Shown one piece after another: positions 35,151 to 44,754 of a stretch of 64,000 nucleotides of DNA (position 1 is its first letter; each line of letters begins with the position of its first letter). The translations under genes were made by a program, and so were the position numbers. A model generated the notes under the pieces. That model did not search any database. It was not told where the DNA came from and worked only from the letters and a program-made list of their open reading frames with translations. Source of the stretch: Takakia lepidozioides (taxonomy: Eukaryota > Streptophyta > Takakiopsida > Takakiales > Takakiaceae); NCBI GenBank assembly GCA_030704615.1, contig CM060734.1:32318042-32382041 (forward strand), given 5' to 3'.

Positions 35151-36660
35151 ATTTATGGCGGAGCAGGAGGGCTCCGCGTTTCGCAGTGTGAGAGAGAAGG
35201 CCCAACGGTAGGCTATGGTTTCCAGCAAGCACCGTCTACCTCTCGACCTCACGAAGCAGGAGAAGCTTAGGAAGATCTGATCTTGGCTCAACCAATTCGC
35301 AACATCATCTAACAAGCTACTCTCACCTCCCAAATCCGCAGCCTCGGAGACACATTCCTAGCGATTTTCAGGCTTTGAGACACCTTCTACTGAATTTCTA
35401 GTGCTTTTGTCTGTTGATGAAGGTCTCATTCATCCTTCCAGCCCAACAGGGGGCTTTAATATCTCATTCGGTGACCCCCAAGCAAACCTCATTTTACTCC
35501 CAGCCGCCTTGGGGAGGTCCTCCCCTCTACACCCAACCTCGGATGCCACACCATCCCCCATTCTCTGTCCATCATCATTTCCCCATCAATGCTAGCCGGC
35601 AAGACAAGAACAAATCAATCCCCCCAGCCGCCAAACTAACTCCCCCTCCCCCCTCACCTTTCACTTCCTGCACCTGTGCCTTCAGTTGGTTCAGTGTTCA
35701 GCCACCTCTTCGTAGCCCTGCTTGGATTGTCTCTTCCTCATTCGCGGACCTTCGCGTTTGCTTCAGCTCCCAAGTTTGCTTCTCGCCTCCTGGATTCTCG
35801 GTTGCTTAATTCTCTTCAACCTTGCCAGCGAGCCCTTGGACTCCCCCTGGACTGTTGCCTTCTTCTTTACCCACTCTCTAGTCTCTCGGTATCAGTTCGC
35901 TTTCAGGACCTTCCTCTTCATTGGAATCCTTCCTTTTCTCTCCTCACTTTGTCTCACTCTTTTTTTCTCTCGCTGCCTTCTTCCCTCTTCTCTATCACCC
36001 TCATGGGTCCTCCTCAAAAATCCCTCTAGGGTACCCCCTGGATCCGATCGTAGATCGGGCCTAATGCACTATTGCCAGATATGACGGCACTGCCTTCTAC
36101 CAGTACTAGGTACTTTCAAGCGCATCGTGCGCTTGCACTGGGACGAGGCCACTTGGAAGCTGCTGGGCTCTTAGGACGAAATCCCCTGGGACCCCAATCC
36201 AATTCAGATCAGGTTCTCTCTCCTCCCTCCCTAGGGGGCATCTCAGGTAGTGGCCATCGAGGCTCTCCCCCATCCCCAGTTGAGTGAGAGATCGAGGGAG
36301 CGTGAGTTGGAGTGAGTGTGGCTTTGAGCAATTCACCGTGTGCGGGGGAGGGTGACAGAGTAAAATGAGGGCAAAACAAAAGAGTACGCTATCCCGGAAG
36401 CTGTTGTGCGCACCCGAGCGAGAGAGCTCATCCAGCCCTACAGGGAGGACCCTTGACTGAAATGGCATCAAGCAGGTAAATTTTTTTCCCGTCTTCTTCG
36501 TGCATGCAATGAGGGATTCTTCCGTGGGCTGCAGAGATTGCAGGAACGTAGAAGTTGCATGTTTGATTGATTGTTTGATTGATTGTTTGCTTGTTTGAGC
36601 AAATGATTGCTCGTTTTGATTGTTTTGATTATTTGTTTTGATTTTTGGATTGATTCCAGG
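35151..36660. other. Pyrimidine- and proline-codon-rich stretch, no gene recognised
   Basis: Several overlapping open frames (35414-35809, 35676-36084 on +; 36106-36471 on -) encode low-complexity Ser/Pro/Leu sequence. Their overlap and lack of motifs argue against genes. From about 36550 there is a (TTGATTG/TTGCTTG)n-like simple tract up to 36630. Confidence 0.4.
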
Positions 36661-36858
36661 GTTAAAGAGGTAGGATGGTCGATAGAAGGATTGGGAATTG
36701 TGGAAGATTTTGGGAGATGTACGCTTTCCTTGAGGAACGACTCCGGATTCGAGACATGAGAAATTCCGATTTCATAGGGTTCATAGGTACAGCTGGCAAC
36801 TGTTTAGGTTTTGCAGCCTATGGTGTAGGCCTCAGTATAGGTACCATGACACAGTCCA

Positions 36859-36880
36859 TTCACGCGCGATCGCTCGTGAA
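36859..36880. repeat. GCGATCGC-centred palindrome, copy 1
   Basis: TTCACG, CGCGATCGCT, CGTGAA. The two halves are inverted with a single mismatched pair. Confidence 0.7.
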
Positions 36881-37117
36881 CTCATTTTACCATGTACAGT
36901 TCTGGATACCGAACTGTGTTTTTGGCTCGATTCGGTTATGCACATTATTTCCATGATCTGCATTATGTGCCTATCGAAATAGGGATTCCTAGTGATTTCG
37001 TAAGCCGTAGAGAAACCTCACGCGATTGCCCGTGTTTATTTCAGTGATAGTATGCGAAACATGGTTTAGTTAGGACTTGGAGCGAGGCCAGTAAACACTT
37101 TCAGCAAGAGAATGGTC

Positions 37118-37153
37118 TGAATGAAGCACGCGCGATCGCGCGTGCTTCATTCA
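37118..37153. repeat. Perfect 36-bp palindrome
   Basis: The left half TGAATGAAGCACGCGCGA is followed directly by its exact reverse complement. The centre is GCGATCGC. The flank TCAGTAAAAGTTGTCACC is shared with the copy at 37783. Confidence 0.9.
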
Positions 37154-37354
37154 GTAAAAGTTGTCACCTACAGGAGCACTGACGAACAATAGCTAATACC
37201 AAACTGGGTCGAAGAAATCATTCATTAGTAGGATAATAAACTCAGTGTTTTCAATTTTAAGGATTATGCAATTATTGAACCTTGCACAATCGCGCTAATT
37301 TGACTCCGTAGTTTACTGCATTGGATGAGAAAATGAAGATGTAATGCGAAAGAA

Positions 37355-37386
37355 TGCCCTGAAGAAGCTCGCGCGATCGGTTGGTA
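37355..37386. repeat. GCGATCG-centred copy, right arm lost
   Basis: Reads GAATGCCCTGAAGAAGCTCG, then CGCGATCGG. The left half resembles the 37118 copy; the right half is not palindromic. Confidence 0.5.
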
Positions 37387-37780
37387 CTTGTATTCTAGCG
37401 ACCAACAACAACACCATTGATACCCAGATGATTAGAGGACACATATGAGGATATGTCTGAGTGCATACTCAAAACTGTAAAGTGTTTCGGAAGACATTAG
37501 TTCACATTATACAATGTCAACTAAAATCTTCCGTCGCACTTTATCTGTCTTGCCATGCACATAGAATATGATAATTCCTGTATGTGGTGGCATGGTCACT
37601 CTTATGTATGATGGGTGGAGGTGTTCAGTGTGGACGCAATAGTATCCAAATATCAATCCAAAAGTCCAGGGCAGTTTGAAATATTACTTGTCGTCAACAT
37701 CGCTTAGGTTGTTCATCGATTATGTCGACCATTGTTTCTGATTAGACAGTGAAGATGTTATGTCCAAGAATGGTTAAAAA

Positions 37781-37810
37781 GAGCGCGCGCGATCGCGCGT
37801 GCTTCATTCA
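37781..37810. repeat. GCGATCGC-centred palindrome, copy 4
   Basis: GAGCGCGCGCGATCGCGCGT then GCTTCATTCA. The right half and about 30 bp of the flank (ACAAGTCGTCACCTACAG) match the 37118 copy; the left half has diverged outside the core. Confidence 0.75.
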
Positions 37811-37862
37811 ATACAAGTCGTCACCTACAGAAGCCCTATCGAACAGTGTGATCAACTAAAGG

Positions 37863-38618
37863 ATGTCTCCGAGCTCCAAAAAAAACAAAAACCATCCTCT
37901 GAGCAACATTTACGTCACCCATGTCAACAATAGAGTTACTGACATCCAGGAGAAATGGGTTCTTCTCCACTTCCCAGGTAGAAAGGTTGACAGGGCCTAT
38001 GCAAGGGATTGGGCCATCAGGCATTTGGGAAGGTCAGGTGATCTTAAACAACACTTCTGCTACACCGGGGGGAGGGGCTTTTTCGCTATTTTGCTTGAAA
38101 TAAAAGAGGCTGCAGAAAAGGCTCTATCCTTCAACCCACACCTTGCTGGTTTCAATGTGAATATTTTTCCGTGGTCAAGTGCTATGGGCAATAAGAATGG
38201 GAAGGTTTGGAGTCCTAGAATCATTGTAGTTCTTTACATACCTTTTTTTCTCCCAGATATTAGGAACTTTTTGGGTGTGTATCTCGGTTGTCCGGCAGTT
38301 TTTTATCGTGATATGTGCTCTAACACATTAAAGAAAGATCCAGTATGGAGAGGAGCCACTATTTCCTCTAGAGCTCACAAGTCGGGCTTTGCAAAAATAG
38401 TGGTTATGAAGCCAAAAGATGCAGTTATTCAGGAATTTATTCGTCTTCCTATTGACAAGGAAGACAATTTATTTTCAATCAAATCGTCCGAGGTTATTTC
38501 TGTGGGCAAATTGGCCACCTTAAATCGGATTGTCCCAAAGCCAAAAGAAAAAGAGCTCTTCCTACTCAGGAGGCAAATTCCCAGTCTGCCCCCATTACCG
38601 GCCTCCACCCTACTCTAA
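37863..38618 (+). CDS. DUF4283-like ORF, probably from a non-LTR retroelement
   Basis: A 251-codon frame starting with ATG. Residues about 30-100 read WVLLHFPGRKVDRAYARDWA, RHLGRSGDLKQHF, GGRGFFAILLEIKEAAEKAL and GFNVNIFPW. This follows the DUF4283 pattern (a hydrophobic strand with G-R/K, R-x-W helix, G-x-F strand and final W) seen in plant LINE-type ORFs and their derivatives. The second half (PVWRGATISSRAH, KSGFAKIVVMKPKD) is not recognised. It has a diverged, broken relative at 54708-55350. No endonuclease or reverse transcriptase follows, so it is either a solitary fragment or a domesticated ORF. It begins about 50 bp after the last GCGATCGC palindrome. Confidence 0.45.
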   Translation: MSPSSKKNKNHPLSNIYVTHVNNRVTDIQEKWVLLHFPGRKVDRAYARDWAIRHLGRSGDLKQHFCYTGGRGFFAILLEIKEAAEKALSFNPHLAGFNVNIFPWSSAMGNKNGKVWSPRIIVVLYIPFFLPDIRNFLGVYLGCPAVFYRDMCSNTLKKDPVWRGATISSRAHKSGFAKIVVMKPKDAVIQEFIRLPIDKEDNLFSIKSSEVISVGKLATLNRIVPKPKEKELFLLRRQIPSLPPLPASTLL

Positions 38619-38639
38619 ATGAGAATCCCATTGCTTCCC

Positions 38640-39960
38640 TTGACACTAGTCACCCTACAAATAAGAAGATAGCCACACTTCCCCACAAGTAACCTTTACC
38701 CGATTGGATTCCATCAGTCTCCCTCAGAGCCCCAACCCAGGTTCCCCCTAGGTAGTCCACGTAACGAGGCCACATCGGTTGTCACGTCGGTTCTAATGGT
38801 TTGCTGGATCCTATGGTGTTGGAAGCAATTGGGGGTTCGAAACTCAAGGCTCAGGTGTGCAGTGACAGCCCAGTTCAGATTGCAACTCACAATCAGGGAC
38901 AACATGCAAGTCAATCATCCATTCCTCAGAATAGTCGAAGGAAGTCCGCGCTGCCAGCCAAGCCCTTGCTCCCGTTGTCTGTCTGTCTCATCATTGATAC
39001 ACTTCTCCATCGACCTCTCTGGCCTGTTGTTTAGCTTTGCTTAGCCTTCATACTCTAGGGTTTCCTCGCGGCTTATGCCTTCTCTCCATCCTTTCAACAC
39101 ACCTTTTCAGTCGCGTTACTGCTTTCGCGTTTCTACGCAGGATAATAGTCTCTTGATTTTTGCTCTACTGATATCTCCAACATGGTCCTCCGTATGTTTA
39201 GGCCTCATGGTAGCCGTTGAGCATGTAAGGGTTTTAATTTTTTTTCCTTCAATAATTGTAGTAAAGCTCTAAAGGGCTTCCTCCCTCTCTATATATATAT
39301 GTATAATATATCATCAATAACAATCTGTTACAACCGATTTTCTTCTTAACACTCCCTTTATGAATTCGTAACCAATACTTTTAAGTTTATATTTGTAAGG
39401 TTTTAGGCATAGTTTGTCTACATATACTGAACAAAAATCACAAATTTTAAAATTTTTGAAACATTACTAAAATGTGGAAAACTTACTACAAGTATGTTCT
39501 TAAAAAACCAAATTGTAGTAGTGTTAGCAGTCATCTGAGCATTCAGGCATAAAACATACAGTCCTTTAGATCTGAGCGCCGGAACACCATTGCTCCACAA
39601 GACATCCATGTAGTTCAAAATCTTCAAATGAGATTCGCGAAATTGCGCTCCTAATCTTTCCAGCCCCAGGCAAAAATCTTCTCCCCACAACATTGCAAAA
39701 AACTTTTTGAGGCACTGAGCTATTCTGCCTCCAAGTTCCTCACTTGACTCATCATCATGCTATTCAAACTCTTCTCATGGTGTTCATGGGATGTGTCAAA
39801 CTGTCCTATCACATCCTCAATAGACCAATTACGTATTTGTGTGTGAGAGATTTTCCACAGGGAAAAATGCAAAAATCGCCACATCCACATATTTGAGATT
39901 GGTTGAACACTTGTTTTCAATCTTCATGACCTAAATAGCTGGGTACGGATGGGGTGTGCT
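38640..39960. other. No gene recognised
   Basis: Mixed-composition sequence with short overlapping frames. There is a TATATATATG tract near 39290. Confidence 0.4.
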
Positions 39961-40052
39961 AAGATTTAGATCATTAAGAGATTGGATGACGAAGGAGGGG
40001 CAATGGAACGTAGTAACAATGGATTGCTCAAGAAAGACAAAGAGTTGGTGAA

Positions 40053-40580
40053 GTGGACTTGGCAATTATCGCACTTTCCCATCTTGAAAACTCACACAAT
40101 TCTATAAGTGGTGGGATTAAAACTCAAACCTCAATTGACTCATTTGGCGCCACCTGCATTGACTTATACTACCTCTACAAATGGGCTGGCTACCCCTCAA
40201 AAGCCAACACCTGGCAAATTGAAGACGATCTCTTTGAGACTCATGATGCATGTGACCCAACACATGACCTTGCCCTACTTACCACATTCCACAAGTCAAC
40301 CAATACCAGCTACCTGGCTCACACCCACCAGCACCACGTATCCCAAACCCAGTTGATAGATGTTCGATACATTCACAATCCTTTAATTGCCCGGGATGTT
40401 CATATTTGCATCACAGACTGCAATCCAGACAAAGACATTATGCATGAATCTCCCATCTTACGGCCTGGCCGCCACTGGTCCAACATTTATGCACAATACG
40501 ACAGCTACATGGGACAAATCCCCAACGACACACTGACTTGGCTATGGCACAGATATTATGCATCCTCCTCTTGCATATAA
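40053..40580 (+). pseudogene. Chromodomain-containing retrotransposon fragment
   Basis: Residues about 38-65 read LYYLYKWAGYPSKANTWQIE followed by DDLFETHDA. This is the second strand and helix of a chromodomain (Y-L-V-K-W-x-G-Y-P-x-x-x-x-T-W-E). Such domains end the integrase of Ty3/gypsy chromoviruses, where they steer insertion. No integrase core, reverse transcriptase or LTR is recognisable nearby. The rest of the frame (HVSQTQLIDVRYI, LRPGRHWSNIYAQYD) is not recognised. It is therefore a detached fragment. Confidence 0.5.
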
Positions 40581-40651
40581 GTCAACTACAACCACCCAGA
40601 CAAGACTTTGCTACAAAAATATGCTGGCTTGTCGATCGCTACTACGGGATA

Positions 40652-40670
40652 CCCCCCCCCCCCCCCCCCC
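40652..40670. repeat. (C)19 homopolymer
   Basis: Nineteen consecutive C residues. The length may be affected by sequencing. Confidence 0.9.
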
Positions 40671-40935
40671 TGAAAAAACCTTACACCTCCCTCAAACTAA
40701 CAACCTACACACATGACACCATCCCCGCTGACATTCTTACTCTACTTGTCTCCTCATTCCAACTCAGTCTCAAACCTCCTTAATCTTGCATTGGAAATTA
40801 ACACCAAAATATTATGCAATATCTTATCAATTTTCTCTTTTATCATAGATTGTTTTTTTTGTGTTTTGTACATATTGAAGAACATCATATATTCTTTAAA
40901 ACCATTAAATTATATATTAATTGAAATAACTATCC

Positions 40936-41135
40936 GTACCCGGAAACTATTCATACCCTCAAGGTATATTTTCATACCCTGGGGTTATATAGAAATCTGA
41001 AAAGTTAATTTACCCATACCCGGAGGGTAAATAATTTTTTGAGATTTCAATTTATCCATACCCGGAGGGTAAAAAGATTTGACAAAAAAAATTTACTTAT
41101 ACCCTAATGGTATATTGAAATCAATATACCCGCAC
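40936..41135. repeat. Phased short palindromes ATACCC-n-GGGTAT
   Basis: ATACCC followed within 3-5 bases by GGGTA or GGTAT starts at 40953, 40974, 41016, 41058 and 41099. The intervals are 21, 42, 42 and 41 bp. Related half-sites lie at 40936 and 41126. Confidence 0.75.
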
Positions 41136-41345
41136 AACACTCGTCTCGACCTGCCAAATCGAGCTCGTTTCTCTCGCTTGCCAAAAACGCGTTGGCGTTC
41201 TCGTGACGCGGCCGCACCTTACCCACCTGCTCGAGCCCTAAGCCTGCAACCCTAACCCCGTTCTGATCCAATCGCCACATGCATGCTGGTGTGCCAGGTG
41301 CCCAAGCACACCATGCAGTTTTTTTTTTCAAATTCCATTCAGAAA
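41136..41345. other. GC-rich island in AT-rich surroundings
   Basis: Contains CTCGTCTCGACC, GACGCGGCCGCACC and AACCCTAACCCC motifs. No gene recognised. Confidence 0.35.
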
Positions 41346-41700
41346 ATAAAAAGTTATTACCTAATTTATAAATAGAAAAGCCCAAAAGTGGTCTAGTGGC
41401 CGCTTAGGGGTTAATGTGCACAGTCTGGATTGGGGATCACATCTGCAGCATTTGGTCAATGTGTGAACTATGGAGCAGATTACTTTGGGCCCAGATAGTG
41501 GACTTTTCAATTGTTAATTGTGCACCAATTTATATTTTCAGTCTGCAGTTCTCAAGTTGTATGCTTACAAACAGGATAGTATATCATGAAATTCCAGTAT
41601 GCAAATTGAATTAAGCAGGGCTTCCGCTGGAGCCATCAACCTTCAACTTCCACCTCTAATTAATACCTGTTGTCTAAGTTTGCTTGTGTGTACAATGTAG

Positions 41701-41977
41701 AATAGTGAGAGACTGAAGCTGGGGAAACCCCTTTATGAATGTCTGCAGAAAGGTGAAGCATGCCTAAGCCAGCTGCAGCTCAACCATGTCTTACAGGTGG
41801 CGCTCGGCATTTTAAGTCAACATTGTCTTCAACCTGGAATGTTGCAGTGATAAGCACTACATGTGACAAACTCCATTTATCATTTGCAGGTTTATAAGAC
41901 TAAGAAAAGGATGGACCTATCCCCACTATACTGGAACTTTTGTTCTCTTCCAACAAGAAAGGCCTTTCATTCTCAGG
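41701..41977 (+). other. Two exon-like segments of unknown protein
   Basis: 41701-41796 is preceded by TACAATGTAG and followed by GTGGCG, and encodes SERLKLGKPLYECLQKGEAC then LSQLQLNHVLQ. 41890 onward is preceded by CATTTGCAG and, in the same phase, encodes VYKTKKRMDLSPLYWNF and then a stop at 41987-41989. Phase agreement and composition look coding, but I do not recognise the family and no further exons were found. Confidence 0.3.
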
Positions 41978-41989
41978 AGTTTGGTTGGT

Positions 41990-44754
41990 AGATCGACACA
42001 ATTGACTTCAGGATGAAAAATGTTACAGATTGACAGTCATATATCCAACATTTTCTCCAATAGAGACAATTGTCCTTCCAATCTCCGGAGCATGACACTT
42101 GGTCTTTCGAATGAACTACATTGTGTGAAAGTATGAATCCTTCGACCAGGAGACTATACTTGGGCACATTAGCACCTTTCACACACCATGGGAAATATCA
42201 GATGATAAACATCACAGGCTCAGTTATGTTAATAGCAATGGAAATGACGGGTATTGCCATGGAACTAAAACGCAGGTAAATAAACCTGCTTCAACTAAGG
42301 GGACCAACTGACTCTCTCCATGTGCAACTCCAAAAGTGCTATATAGATCTTGCAACACTGCTCTAACAGGCTGTTTTGTTGTTCCTGAGACGTCAGATTG
42401 TGACTTCACTTGAGAGGCTCAAAGTGTGTGGACAGGTTTCTCCCAAATTCTAAACAAACTGAGAAAACGTTCAACTAATTGAGAGGCTAATCAACACCGT
42501 GTTGGCAGGTTTCAATCTTACCTTATACTACCAGTCCGGGAGCACCTTGGCTTGGTTTCCATCCGCTGACATCTGCAGTGAGATCATTATTCTCACAACC
42601 ATGAAAGGTTACTGGTGTTAAATGTAAATGGCACCACTCTTATAAGCCCTATCTTGCTCGGTGATTGGCACACCTAAAGTCTACACTTTGATCAAATGTG
42701 TTGTATATCACCTGGAGAGTGGCACTCTGCAACGAACATGGTGCAAGAATAGTCTGAAGTTGAGCTTCACATGACTACCGAAAAGTACCTGCCAATCAAC
42801 ATAGTTCATGGGCCAGCACTTTTGAAGAGCCAAGTTCCAATGCACTTGTATCAGCCTTTCCCTTAACACATTATCTTCCCAGGGATCCCTGACAACATAC
42901 CTCTCCAGGAAGATAGGGTATTATCCAGAAGGTAGCTCTGATGCATTGATCAGCACCAAGTTTCCATTAGTTTTGAACTTTCATACGGCCAGTTAGACAC
43001 TACAGAGGAGTTAAAACAGTTAGGATCGGCCACTACTATTTAGTCAGTAATTGGCTACTGGAAGGGTTTAAGCAGTGACCAGTCCTAGCTGGATCTCCTC
43101 TCATCGTGCCACTGAACAATGTTATTATGTCACTTATTTAGCCACAACTAATAGCCACAATCCAAAGATAATCAGGACAAATCAGCCCGAATTGATGCTA
43201 TAAACCACCAGAAATAGTTAGCTTCAGAAAAAATTATCTTTCGCCAAGCCCTGTGTCCTGGATGAATTTCAAAGCGATGAAGGATTTCACCACACCCTGA
43301 TTACGAGACGACATGGGCACGTTAAATGTCAGACTTGGAAACCCTTTCACATAGATGACATGGAGGTGAGAGTCAAGCCTAGGTAGCTTCTACCAAAATG
43401 GATGACTATTAATTCGCATTTAGCATTTCATAATCAGCTAGTACCTTGTACATTAGCATAAGATTCTGACTGATTTTGTCTAAATAAAATGCAAATCCAA
43501 AATACCTTTGCAACCTACTATGATATAAGGCCCTGCAACCTTGCATTTTAGTCTTCCAATCCAAGTGCCTTAAACTGTAAGTCTCAGCCTTCAGTGAAGA
43601 GCCCCAATATGATGGGAAAAACATTTTAGTATACCACTAACCATGAACCATGCCAACATTACAACGGCTGTCAGACCCATCACATGTTGTGAAAATGTTA
43701 GCAATCACCAAAAGACTTTTCAGACAAGAAGAAAACAGATTGCAGTATAAAACGATGCAGTATCTGCCCTTTCCATCCAATACAACCCACTTCAGTTAAT
43801 CCAGTTCACTTATTCCTCATTCAACAACCAAGTCAAACGAATATGTAGGACTAATTAGTACATACCAGGACTTACTCCTCTTTTTGCTGATTTAACTCTC
43901 TAGGTTGAATTTGAACCCCTCTATGTGAGAGCTGCTACAGATCAACATCAACTCTGGAATGTCAACAACAACTCCTCAAATTTCAAGGTATTAGTATCAT
44001 ACTACGAAAGCGCATCCATGTGAGTAACTTCTGGAAAAGCAGGCTAAGAGAAAACCCAAATTTGCTACTAATTTGAAAACCCAAACACGTTTTGTGCTAT
44101 GAGAAGAGTCCTGTACAACAGAACCAGTGTCAGCACAGCTGCCATTAGTGCCCTTCAACACCATAAGGGATAGCAAAACCTAGCTAGTGCTTAAGTTGCC
44201 CTCCTCTGCACATTCGCAGACGCCATTTGAGAAGTCTCAGAGAAGGCAAGGCCTAACTGCAGACATCTCACATGGTGTCCCACAGAATAGTGCCGTTAGA
44301 ATCCCTCAGACCATCAGCACCAACTTCACATACCCTACGTTAGGATGCACTTTAGGAGCAGCAGTTGTCGCCTTCTCCACTCCATTGTCCTCAGCCTTTA
44401 CAAGTTCAGCCAACCACAAGATACCACATTGAGAAAATGCCTTTACCGTCCCATGCACCACTAAATCTGATCTATCCATCTGATATCCATATACAGCAGC
44501 ATCAAGATTTCACCTGTCATGTGAAATATTGCTAGACAGCTGAAGCACTAAACAGGCTATAGACAAGTGACTGGCTTTTCAGACTCTCAATAAACCAGAA
44601 GAAAAAAGCTACGAGTCACAGTAATCAAACACCATACAATAGAAAGGCATCTACCTGGAAGACAAAAAAGTAAACCTAACATTCCTAGCATCAAACAAAA
44701 CATATTGCACTGTCTTATAGTTGGGCTCAAAAACCCTCACCTCTCTCACAGCTG
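41990..44754. other. Region downstream of SF1 copy 1, no gene recognised
   Basis: About 2.7 kb with only short overlapping frames. It is presumably 3' UTR plus intergenic DNA of the minus-strand SF1 copy. Confidence 0.4.

Noticed and set aside
35414-36084. Overlapping Ser/Pro/Leu-rich frames
   Set aside because: Pyrimidine-rich DNA yields long open frames; no motifs or splice structure support a gene.
36859-37810. Cyanobacterial origin suggested by GCGATCGC (HIP1-like) palindromes
   Set aside because: Surrounding sequence is repeat-rich plant DNA with no bacterial genes; the cores sit in a local duplicated module.
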